Assembly (NCBI RefSeq): GCF_004795895.1
Contig: NZ_CP039250.1
Span: 558,001-622,000 of the forward strand
DNA from: Sphingopyxis sp. PAMC25046
GTDB lineage: Bacteria; Pseudomonadota; Alphaproteobacteria; Sphingomonadales; Sphingomonadaceae
Length of the DNA stretch: 64,000 nucleotides
Direction: 5' to 3'
Position 1 is the first letter of the stretch, and every line of letters begins with the position of its first letter. Below the pieces are notes generated by a model that saw nothing but the letters and a program-made list of their open reading frames with translations, was not told the origin of the DNA and ran no database searches. The position numbers and the translations under genes are program-made. Below are positions 15,050 to 24,200 of this stretch, one piece after another.

Positions 15050-18000
15050 ATGCGCCTATCACGCTTCTTCATCGACCGGCCGATCTTCGCCGCCGTGCTC
15101 GCCGTCATCATCACCATCGTCGGTGCGGTCGCCTATATCGGGCTGCCCGTGTCGCAATATCCCGATATCGTCCCGCCCACGGTGACGGTGACCGCCAACT
15201 ACCCCGGCGCGTCGGCCGAAACCGTCGCCGACACGGTGGCGGCGCCGATCGAGCAGGAAATCAACGGCGTCGACAATATGCTTTATATGAGCAGCCAGTC
15301 GACCGGCGACGGCAATGTCACGATCACCGTCACCTTCAAGATCGGTACCGACCTCGACGCCGCGCAGGTGCTCGTGCAGAACCGCGTCGCGATCGCGACC
15401 CCGCGCCTGCCCGAAACCGTGCAGCGTTTGGGCGTTGTGACGCGCAAGACATCGCCCGACTTTCTGATGGTCGTGAACCTCGTCTCGCCCGACAAGTCGC
15501 TCGATCGCGCCTATATCTCCAACTATGCGCTGACCCAGCTCCGCGATCGATTGAGCCGCATCGACGGTGTCGGCGACGTGCGGCTCTTCGGCAACCGCGA
15601 CTATGCAATGCGCGTATGGATCGATCCCGGCCGTGCAGCCGCGCTCGACCTGACCGCGGGTGAGATCGTCGCCGCGCTCCGCCGCGAGAATGTGCAGGTT
15701 GCGGCAGGCACGCTCGGCCAGCCGCCCTATGCGAACGGGAGCGATTTCCAGCTCAACGTCGAAACGCAGGGCCGCCTCTCCGATCCCAAGGATTTCGCCA
15801 ATATCGTCATCCGCAGCGATGCCGAGGGGCGGCAGGTCCGCGTCTCGGACGTCGCGCGCGTCGAACTCGGTGCGTCGGATTACAACAGCAACACCTATCT
15901 CTCGGGCGACCCGACCGTCATCATGGCGGTGTTCCAGCGCCCCGGTTCGAACGCGCTCGCCGCCGCCGAAGCGGTCGAGGCCGAAATGGCGGCATCGTCG
16001 AAGAATTTCCCCAAGGGCCTCGAATATCGCGTCATCTACAACCCCACCGAATTCATCGCCCAGTCGATCGACGCGGTGATGGACACGTTGCTCGAAGCCG
16101 TCGTGCTCGTCGTGATCGTGATCCTCGTTTTCTTGCAGAAGTGGCGCGCGGCGATCATTCCGGTGCTCGCGATCCCGGTGTCGCTGATCGGAACCTTCGC
16201 GGTGCTTGCGGCGGTCGGCTACAGCCTCAACAATCTGTCGCTCTTCGGGCTGGTGCTCGCGATCGGCATCGTCGTCGACGACGCGATCGTCGTCGTCGAA
16301 AATGTCGAGCGCAACCTCGAAAAGGGCATGTCCGCGCTCGAAGCCGCGCGCACTTCGATGGACGAGGTGTCGGCTGCCCTTGTCGCGATCGTGCTCGTGC
16401 TCTGTGCGGTGTTCGTGCCGACCTTATTCCTCACCGGCCTGTCGGGTGCCTTCTACCAGCAGTTCGCGGTGACGATCTCGACCGCGACGATCATCTCGCT
16501 GATCCTCTCGCTCACCCTGTCGCCCGCGCTCGCGGCGATCCTGCTGCGCGGCCATTCGGCGCCGGTGAACGAGGGCAGGGGCATGCAGATGCTCCGTCGC
16601 GCGGGCGACGCGTTCAACCGCGCCTTCGAACGGATGAGCGACGGCTATGCACGGCTGACCGGCCGGCTGGTACGCGCGCCGAGGAAGATGATGGTCTCCT
16701 ACGCGGGCCTTATCGCTGCTACCGCGGCACTGTTCTGGGCGACGCCGACGGGCTTCATCCCGGCGCAGGACCAAGGCTATTTCCTCGTCGTTGCCAAGCT
16801 GCCCTCGGGCGCTTCGGTCGAACGCACCGACGAAGTGCTGCAAAAGGTCGCGCGGCGCGTGCTGCCCGTTGACGGCGTGCTCGGATCGGTGATGCTTGCG
16901 GGCTTCGACGGTCCATCGCAGACGCTCGCGCCCAACTCGGCCGCCGCCTACTTCCCGCTCAAATCCTTCGAGGAGCGCAAGAAACTCGGCGTCAAGTTCG
17001 AGGACATCATGGCCGAGGCGCAGAAGCGGACCGCCGACATCACCGAAGCGCAGATCGTGATCATCCCGCCGCCGCTGATCCAGGGGATCGGCTCGGCAGG
17101 TGGTTACCGGATGATCGTGCAGGATCGCGGCGGCCACGGCTATGCGGCGCTCGCGAACGAGGTGAACAATCTGATCGGCAAGGCGAACCAGACCCCCGGC
17201 CTTGCGAACGTCTTCACCTTCTTCGACCCGACCAATCCGCGCGTTTTCGCCGACATCGACCGGGCGAAGGCGAATGCGCTCGGCGTCCCGCCCGAGCGGG
17301 TGTTCGAGGCGCTGCAGGTCTATCTGGGCTCGGCGTTCGTGAACGACTTCAATTTGCTCGGTCGCACCTACCGCGTCACCGCGCAGGCCGATGCGCCATT
17401 CCGCCAGAGCGTCTCCGACATTGCCAATCTGCGCACGCGGTCGGATTCGGGTGCGATGGTGCCGATCGGGTCGGTCGCGAACTTCGAAGACCGCACGGGC
17501 CCCTACCGCGTCACGCGCTACAACCTCTTCCCAGCGGTCGAGATCGACGGCGACACCGCCCCCGGTTCGTCGTCGGGCGCGTCGCTGACGACGATGGAAA
17601 AGCTCGCATCCGAATCGCTGCCGGCGGGTTACGGCACCGAATGGACGGGCATCGCTTTCCAGCAAAAGGCGGCCGCGAACACCGCAGGGATCGTCTTCGC
17701 GCTCGCGGTGCTGTTCGTCTTCCTCGTGCTCGCGGCGCAATATGAAAGCCTCGTGCTGCCATTGGCGATCATCCTGATCGTGCCGATGTGTCTGCTCGCG
17801 GCCATGATCGGGGTGAATTTGCGCGGCATGGACAATAATGTCCTGACGCAGATCGGGCTCGTCGTGCTCATCGCGCTCGCGGCGAAAAATGCGATCCTGA
17901 TCGTCGAATTCGCGAAACAGGCCGAGGAGCAGGATGGGCTGTCGCCGATCGACGCCGCAGTGCGCGCCGCGCGCGACCGCCTGCGCCCGATCCTGATGAC

Positions 18001-18238
18001 GAGCTTTGCCTTCATCCTCGGCGCGGTGCCTCTGCTCATCGCGAGCGGGGCGGGCGCGGAACTGCGCCAGGCGCTCGGCACTGCGGTATTCTTCGGGATG
18101 CTCGGGGTGACGGCGTTCGGGCTTATCTTCACGCCGACCTTCTACGTCGTCTGCCGCGCGCTCGGCGACTGGTTCGCCGCGCGGCGCAAGCGCGGAGATG
18201 ACGACCATGGCGCGGCGCTGCCCGTGCCCGCGGAATAA
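15050..18238 (+). CDS. RND efflux pump permease (AcrB/MexB type, HAE-1)
   Basis: A 1062-residue inner-membrane proton-driven multidrug transporter. It starts MRLSRFFIDRPIFAAVLAVI, the first of 12 transmembrane helices, and has two large periplasmic loops. In TM4, GIVVDDAIVVVENVERN carries the paired Asp residues for proton relay; the matching TM10 helix has LAAKNAILIVEFAK with the conserved Lys. The PTGFIPAQDQGYF block begins the second half. The start at 15050 follows CAGGGGC; the frame upstream runs through the repeat at 14906-15015 and is not coding. Exported compounds cannot be told from sequence. Confidence 0.95.
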   Translation: MRLSRFFIDRPIFAAVLAVIITIVGAVAYIGLPVSQYPDIVPPTVTVTANYPGASAETVADTVAAPIEQEINGVDNMLYMSSQSTGDGNVTITVTFKIGTDLDAAQVLVQNRVAIATPRLPETVQRLGVVTRKTSPDFLMVVNLVSPDKSLDRAYISNYALTQLRDRLSRIDGVGDVRLFGNRDYAMRVWIDPGRAAALDLTAGEIVAALRRENVQVAAGTLGQPPYANGSDFQLNVETQGRLSDPKDFANIVIRSDAEGRQVRVSDVARVELGASDYNSNTYLSGDPTVIMAVFQRPGSNALAAAEAVEAEMAASSKNFPKGLEYRVIYNPTEFIAQSIDAVMDTLLEAVVLVVIVILVFLQKWRAAIIPVLAIPVSLIGTFAVLAAVGYSLNNLSLFGLVLAIGIVVDDAIVVVENVERNLEKGMSALEAARTSMDEVSAALVAIVLVLCAVFVPTLFLTGLSGAFYQQFAVTISTATIISLILSLTLSPALAAILLRGHSAPVNEGRGMQMLRRAGDAFNRAFERMSDGYARLTGRLVRAPRKMMVSYAGLIAATAALFWATPTGFIPAQDQGYFLVVAKLPSGASVERTDEVLQKVARRVLPVDGVLGSVMLAGFDGPSQTLAPNSAAAYFPLKSFEERKKLGVKFEDIMAEAQKRTADITEAQIVIIPPPLIQGIGSAGGYRMIVQDRGGHGYAALANEVNNLIGKANQTPGLANVFTFFDPTNPRVFADIDRAKANALGVPPERVFEALQVYLGSAFVNDFNLLGRTYRVTAQADAPFRQSVSDIANLRTRSDSGAMVPIGSVANFEDRTGPYRVTRYNLFPAVEIDGDTAPGSSSGASLTTMEKLASESLPAGYGTEWTGIAFQQKAAANTAGIVFALAVLFVFLVLAAQYESLVLPLAIILIVPMCLLAAMIGVNLRGMDNNVLTQIGLVVLIALAAKNAILIVEFAKQAEEQDGLSPIDAAVRAARDRLRPILMTSFAFILGAVPLLIASGAGAELRQALGTAVFFGMLGVTAFGLIFTPTFYVVCRALGDWFAARRKRGDDDHGAALPVPAE

Positions 18239-18249
18239 GGAGAAAAACA

Positions 18250-19659
18250 ATGATGCTCCGCAACCTCGTCACCGCCGCATCGGCGCTCGCGCTCGCCGCT
18301 TGCGCCGTCGGCCCCGATTACAAGGCGCCGCAATCGGCCTCGGTGCCCGCCGCGACCGGCCCGTTCGTTTCGGCGAACGGCCCCGCGGTGTCGCTCGCGC
18401 CGGTCGCTGCCGACTGGTGGAGGCTTTATGATGATCCCGTGCTCGACGGCCTCGTTGCCGACGCGCTTTCGAACAACACCGACGTTCGTGTCGCGGTCGC
18501 AAACATAGCCAAGGCGCGCGCGGCGCTGCGGGGAGCCCGCTCCGATCGTTTGCCGCAGACGCAGATCGGCGCGGGGGCCAATTACGGCCGCAACCCCGAA
18601 GGCCAGCGCCTGCCCGGTGCGGATCGCGAGGATTGGACCGTCGATGTCGGTGCCAATATTTCCTATGAGGTCGACCTGTTCGGCCGCGTCAGTCGTTCGG
18701 TCGAAGCCGCGCGCGGCGACACCGAAGCCGCCGAAGCCAACGCCGATGCGGTGCGCGTCATCGTTGCCGCCGATACGACTCAAGCCTATGCGGACGCCGC
18801 CTCGGGCGCCGCCCGGCTCGATGTCGCGCGGCGGATCGTCGGCCTGCTCGATCAGCAGGTGAAGCTCACCGAGCGGCGCAAGGAGGTCGGCATGGCGACG
18901 GGGCTCGACCTTGCGCGCATCACGACGCTCCGCGATCAGCGCGCCGCAGACATTCCCTCCATCGAGGCCGAGCGGCAGGCGGCATTGTTCCGCCTCGCGA
19001 CTCTGACCGGTCGCGCGCCCGCTGCGCTCCCCGCCATCGCGGGCGACCGCAACATCGGCCTCGAAATCACCGATCCCATCCCGGTCGGTGATGGGGCGGC
19101 GCTCCTGAAGCGCCGTCCCGACATTCGCGCCGCCGAGCGCCGCCTCGCCGCCGATACCGCGCGCATCGGGGTCGCAACCGCCGATCTTTATCCGCGCATC
19201 ACGCTCGGCGGTTCGGTCGGCTCGACCGGCACGGGCTTCGGCGACATATTCGGCGGCGGTCCGCTGCGCTGGCTGCTCGGCCCATTGCTCAACTGGGCGT
19301 TCCCCAATCAGGAGCCCGCACGGGCACGGATCGCGGCGGCCGAGGCCGATACGCAGGCGTCGCTCGCCGAATTCGACGGCACAGTGCTGCGCGCGCTCGA
19401 GGAGACCGAGACGGCGCTCTCTTCATATGCACGGTCGCTCGAACAAAGGCAGGCGCTGCGCGCGGCGCGCGACCAGGCCGAACGCGCGGCGCGAATCGTG
19501 CGCGCGAAGCGGCAGGAAGGCGCGTCGGATTCGCTCGAATGGCTCGACGCCGAGCGCACCTTTGCCGAGACCGAAGCGGTGCTCGCGGCGCAGGACGGAC
19601 AGATCTCGCGGCGCCAGGTCGCGCTGTTCCGCGCACTTGCGGGGGGCTGGTCGAGTTAA
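18250..19659 (+). CDS. RND efflux outer membrane lipoprotein (OprM/NodT family)
   Basis: A 469-residue outer-membrane channel that completes the tripartite pump. The lipobox LALAAC places lipidated Cys18, followed by the family start AVGPDYKAP. WWRLYDDPVLDGLV, the coiled-coil repeats and RRPDIRAAERRLAADTARIGVATADLYPRITLGGSVG are diagnostic, although that run is longer than any single motif needs; the key piece is RPDIRAAE at about residue 293. The ribosome site AAGGAG lies 8 nt before the ATG, 11 nt after the pump stop. Distinct from the TolC-family gene at 9260-10753. Confidence 0.93.
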   Translation: MMLRNLVTAASALALAACAVGPDYKAPQSASVPAATGPFVSANGPAVSLAPVAADWWRLYDDPVLDGLVADALSNNTDVRVAVANIAKARAALRGARSDRLPQTQIGAGANYGRNPEGQRLPGADREDWTVDVGANISYEVDLFGRVSRSVEAARGDTEAAEANADAVRVIVAADTTQAYADAASGAARLDVARRIVGLLDQQVKLTERRKEVGMATGLDLARITTLRDQRAADIPSIEAERQAALFRLATLTGRAPAALPAIAGDRNIGLEITDPIPVGDGAALLKRRPDIRAAERRLAADTARIGVATADLYPRITLGGSVGSTGTGFGDIFGGGPLRWLLGPLLNWAFPNQEPARARIAAAEADTQASLAEFDGTVLRALEETETALSSYARSLEQRQALRAARDQAERAARIVRAKRQEGASDSLEWLDAERTFAETEAVLAAQDGQISRRQVALFRALAGGWSS

Positions 19660-19754
19660 GGCCGCGCGGCCCGGTGCCGCGTCCCTGCCATCGTTTACGC
19701 CGCTTTTACCAGTCCCGGTGCATAAGATTTACCGATATTTATGGCTGGGGATAA

Positions 19755-21092
19755 ATGATGGACAGCATGCGCGGACTGCTTTCGGGCAGCCACGACCAGG
19801 AGGATGGGGCGATCGATGCGCCCGCGTCGGTCGGCGTCGATGAACGGCGGATGCAGGTCCGAGCCTATAATTACTGGGCGTCGCTGCTCGGCGATCGCGC
19901 TTATCCTTCGGTTGAGGACCTTGATCTCGAGAGCGCCGATTTCGGGCCTTATTCGGTGCTGCTCGACTTTACCGCGGGCGTCGAAAATCCGGGCCTGGCC
20001 TATATTGGCGAGACCCTTCGTACCGAGTCGCACATCGACGAGGATGTCCATTATATCAGCCAGATTCCGGGCCGTTCGCTGCTGTCGCGGCTGACTGACC
20101 ATTATCTCCAGATCATCGCCAACCGCGCGCCGATCGGCTTCGAAGCCGAGTATGAGAGCGATCGCGGCGTCACGATCATGTATCGCGGCATATTGCTGCC
20201 CTTTTCGTCCGACGACGACACGATCGATTTCATCATGGGCGTGATCAACTGGAAGGAAGCCGCCCCCGCCGATCAGGCCGAGGAATTGCAATTGTCGGTC
20301 GAACAAGCGCTACGCAGCGCCGCACCGCTGACTGCGCCGGTGCCGGTGTGGGCCGACGGCCCCGACTCGGGGCATCTGGGCGACGATGTCGACGCCGATG
20401 CCGCCCCCGGTTTTGCCGCGCTGCAGGGCGACGGCGACCTGTTCGCCGATATTCCTGCCGAGAGCGAAGTTCCGGGCGATCCCGGCGAGGATGCCGAACT
20501 CGCCGACTGGCTGGCGCTCGCGCGCGAAACCGCCGAGCGCGCGGTCGCCGCCGACAGCCGGAGTCGCGGCGCGCTCTATCAGGCGGTCGGCAAGGCGTGG
20601 GATTTCGCGCTGGCCGCCGAAGAGCAGCCCGAAGCCTTCGCCGAGCTGCTCGACGACGCCGGGCTGACGGTACAGGATCGCGCGCCGATGACGCCCGTCG
20701 TCAAGCTGGTGTTCGGCGCCTCCTATGACAAGACGCGGCTCGCCGAATATGCCTGCGTGCTCGGCCACGCAAAGGATGAGGCGGTCGGTCGCGGCGAACT
20801 CGCCGCCTATCTCGATCGCTATCCCGGCGGGCTCAAGGGTCTCGTCAAGGACGCGCGCGCGCGTCGCAAGCCGGCCGAGAGCGGCGAGCGCAAGGACGAC
20901 AAGCTCGAAGCGCTGCGCCGCGCGCAGCCCGCACTGATCCTCGAACATGATGCCGGCGAGGCCGAATTCGTCGTGCTGATCGCGCGTGCGATGCCCGGCG
21001 GCCATATCGGGATCGTCGCCAAGGCGGCCGACGATCCGACGCTGGTCGCGAAGCTGGCGAAGAAGGCGGTCGCGATCGCGCCTGGCGCCTGA
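19755..21092 (+). CDS. PAS_5-like domain protein of unknown function
   Basis: A 445-residue cytosolic protein without signal or membrane segment. Residues about 30-165 resemble the PAS_5 family, which is widespread in alphaproteobacteria (YNYWASLLGDRAYPSVEDLD, later GRSLLSRLTDHYLQII and RGILLPFSSDDDTIDFIMG). The middle is acidic and low-complexity (about 195-245). The C-terminal part is helical with KTRLAEYACVLGHAKDE and a basic RKPAESGERKDDK stretch. No output domain is recognised. Two TTAC-N7-TTAC-like AT patches lie in its promoter region (19695-19709). Role unknown; a sensor or scaffold is the likeliest class. Confidence 0.7.
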   Translation: MMDSMRGLLSGSHDQEDGAIDAPASVGVDERRMQVRAYNYWASLLGDRAYPSVEDLDLESADFGPYSVLLDFTAGVENPGLAYIGETLRTESHIDEDVHYISQIPGRSLLSRLTDHYLQIIANRAPIGFEAEYESDRGVTIMYRGILLPFSSDDDTIDFIMGVINWKEAAPADQAEELQLSVEQALRSAAPLTAPVPVWADGPDSGHLGDDVDADAAPGFAALQGDGDLFADIPAESEVPGDPGEDAELADWLALARETAERAVAADSRSRGALYQAVGKAWDFALAAEEQPEAFAELLDDAGLTVQDRAPMTPVVKLVFGASYDKTRLAEYACVLGHAKDEAVGRGELAAYLDRYPGGLKGLVKDARARRKPAESGERKDDKLEALRRAQPALILEHDAGEAEFVVLIARAMPGGHIGIVAKAADDPTLVAKLAKKAVAIAPGA

Positions 21093-21255
21093 TAGCGTTC
21101 ACGCAACAGACAATCCCAAAATTGAAATATTTTTACGCAGGGCCGCGAACGAGGCCTTGAGCCGCGCGCCGCTCGGGCGCATAGGAGGCGCAGCGAACGG
21201 ACCCCCGCCGATCGTCGGCTGGGATCCCCCTCTTTGGTTCGGGATGCTGCATTTT

Positions 21256-24200
21256 ATGTCTCAGAAACTGTCCGATACGCCGGAAACGGACACGCCGACC
21301 CCCTCTACCGTCAAAATTCCCCCGAAAGTCGCCGCCGCCTATCTGGACGCGCTCGCCGGCAGCGCGCTGCCGGGCGAGGGCGACGATATGGACAAGGCCG
21401 CGCTGACCGACGCGAGCCAGTTCGCGGCGCGCGCCGCGCTCGACCGTGCCGCCGAAACGCCCTCGCTGCTGCTCGAACCGATTGCCGCCGACGGTACCGA
21501 CCGCCGCATGCGGCTCGCTATCATCAACGACGACATGCCCTTCCTCGTCGATTCGACCTCGCAGGCGGTCGCCGCGCAGGGGCTTGCCGTTCACCGCATC
21601 CTTCACCCCGTCGTCGCGGTGAAGCGCGATGCGAAGGGGCATCTGCAGGAAGCCGGCGAAGACGGATCACGCGAGTCGGTCATCTATATGGAGCTTGAGC
21701 GCGGCGACGCGCGCGCGCGCCGGCGCCTGCTCGACGGCCTCGAAGCGGCACTGCGCGACGTTCGCGCCGCGGTGCGCGACTGGCGAGCGATGCGCGCCGC
21801 GATGCTCGCCGACGCCGCGATGCGCGTCGAAGGCGAAGGCGCCGAGCTGCTGCGCTGGTTCGAGGGCGGATCGATGACCCAGCTCGGCCACGAATGGCGG
21901 ACGCGCGACGGCAAGCCACAGGATCCGCTGGGCATCAGCGAGAGCAGCGACAGCCAGCTCCTGTCGCCCGCGGCGCTCGAAGCCGCATTTGCCTGGTTCG
22001 ACAAGGGAGGGCATGCGCCGCTGCTGATCAAATCGAACCGGCTGTCGGCGGTCCATCGCCGCGTGCTGCTCGACCTCGTCGTCGTCCCCGAACTCAAAGG
22101 CAAAAAGGTCGAACGCCTGTCGATCCACGCCGGTTTGTGGACCAGTCAGGCGCTGTCGACGCCGCCCGCCAAGGTACCGGTGCTGCGCGCGCAGCTCGAA
22201 GCCTTGATGACGAAATTCGGCTTCGATCCTACCGGCCATGCGGGCAAGGCGCTCGCCCATGCGCTTACCGCGTTGCCGCACGACCTGTTGATCGCGTTCG
22301 ACAGCGCCTCGCTCGAGGAACTGGTGCTGACCTCGATGTCGATTACCGACCGGCCCCGGCCGAAGCTGGTGATGGTGCGCAGCGCGCTCGGTCGGCATCT
22401 GTTCGCCTTCGTCTGGCTGCCGCGCGACGAGGTATCGACCGGACGCCGCATCGCGGTCGAGGCGATGCTGGTGCGCGAAGCGAAAGCCGGGGTGATCGGC
22501 TGGACGATGGTGCTCGAGGATGGCGGCGCGGCGCTGCTACGCTACACGCTCGACCTGCGCAGCGGCGGCGTCGTCCCCGACACCGAGGCGCTGGGCGCGC
22601 AGCTCGAACAGATGGTGCGCGGCTGGCAGCCCGAAGTCGAGGCGGCGCTGGCGAAGCGCGGTGATCCGGGCCGCGCCGCAGCGCTCGCGGCGCGCTTCGC
22701 GCCCGCCTTCCCGCCCAACTACCGCAACCTCTATAATCCCGAGGAAGCGGCGCGCGACATCTTGCGGTTGCGCGACCTCGATGCCGACAATCCGCGCAGC
22801 GTCCGCCTCGCGAAAAAGAGCCTCGACGGCGACGATCGCCTGCGGCTGAAGGTCTACAGCGCCGCCGGTCCGCTGGCGCTGTCCGACGTCGTCCCCGCGC
22901 TCGAACATTTCGGGTTCGAAGTGCTCGAGGAAATTCCGACCGCGCTCGTCCCCGCGCGCCCTGCCGGCGCCGACGGCGACGACGACCTGCCGATCGTGAT
23001 CCACGATTTCACCTTGCGGCTGCCCGCGAATGTCGACGAGCTGGCGCTGCTTCCCTATGCCGAAGTGCTCGAAGGCGCGATCGCCGCGGTGCTTGACGGC
23101 CGCGCCGAAAATGATGCGTTCAACGAGCTGGTGCTGACGAACCAGACCGACCCGCGCGCGATCATATGGCTGCGCGCCTGGTTCCGCTACATGCGCCAGG
23201 GTGGTTCGGCCTATGGTATGGACACGGTGGTCAGCGCGCTGCGCCACGCACCCAAGCTGACGGCGGCACTGATCGAGCGTTTTCGCGCGCTCCACGACCC
23301 CAAGGCGCGCGATGCGAAGCGCGCCGAGGCGCTCGCCGATGAAATCCTTGCCGACTTCGCCGACATCAAGTCGATCGACGAGGATCGCATCCTGCGCCTG
23401 TTCCACGCCGTGATCGGCGCGACGCTGCGCACCAACGCCTTTGCGCCCGCCGCCGAGGAAGCGCTGGCGTTCAAGATCGACAGCGCGCAGGTTCCCGGCC
23501 TGCCCAAGCCGCTGCCCTGGCGCGAGGTGTGGGTCTATTCGCCGCGGGTCGAGGGCATTCACCTGCGCGCCGGCCCGGTCGCGCGCGGCGGCCTCCGCTG
23601 GTCCGACCGCCGCGACGACTTCCGCACCGAAATCCTCGGTCTCATGAAAGCGCAACGCGTCAAGAATGCCGTGATCGTGCCGACCGGCGCGAAGGGCGGA
23701 TTCTATCCCAAGGCGCTCCCCGACGTGTCGCTCGACCGCGACGCGTGGTTCGCCGAAGGCACCGAATGCTATCGCATCTTCATCCGCTCGCTTCTGTCGA
23801 TCACCGACAATCTGGTGGGCGGCAAGGTCGTGCATCCGAAGGGCGTGGCGATCCTCGACGGCGACGACCCCTATTTCGTCGTCGCCGCCGACAAGGGGAC
23901 CGCGACCTTCTCCGACGTCGCCAACGCGCTCGCGATGGAGCGCGACTTCTGGCTCGGCGATGCCTTCGCGAGCGGCGGGTCGAAAGGCTATGATCACAAG
24001 GCGATGGGCATCACCGCCAAGGGTGCGTGGATTTCGGTCCAGCGCCACTTTGCCGAAATGGGCGTCGATGTGCAGACCGATACGATCCGCGTCGTCGGCT
24101 GCGGCGACATGTCGGGCGACGTGTTCGGCAACGGCATGCTGCTGTCGAAGGCGATCAAGCTTTGTGCCGCCTTCGATCACCGCCACATCTTCCTCGACCC

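Noticed and set aside
16424..18250. Long open frame opposite the RND pump
   Set aside because: Shadow frame rich in Arg, Asp and His; no start signal or family motif.
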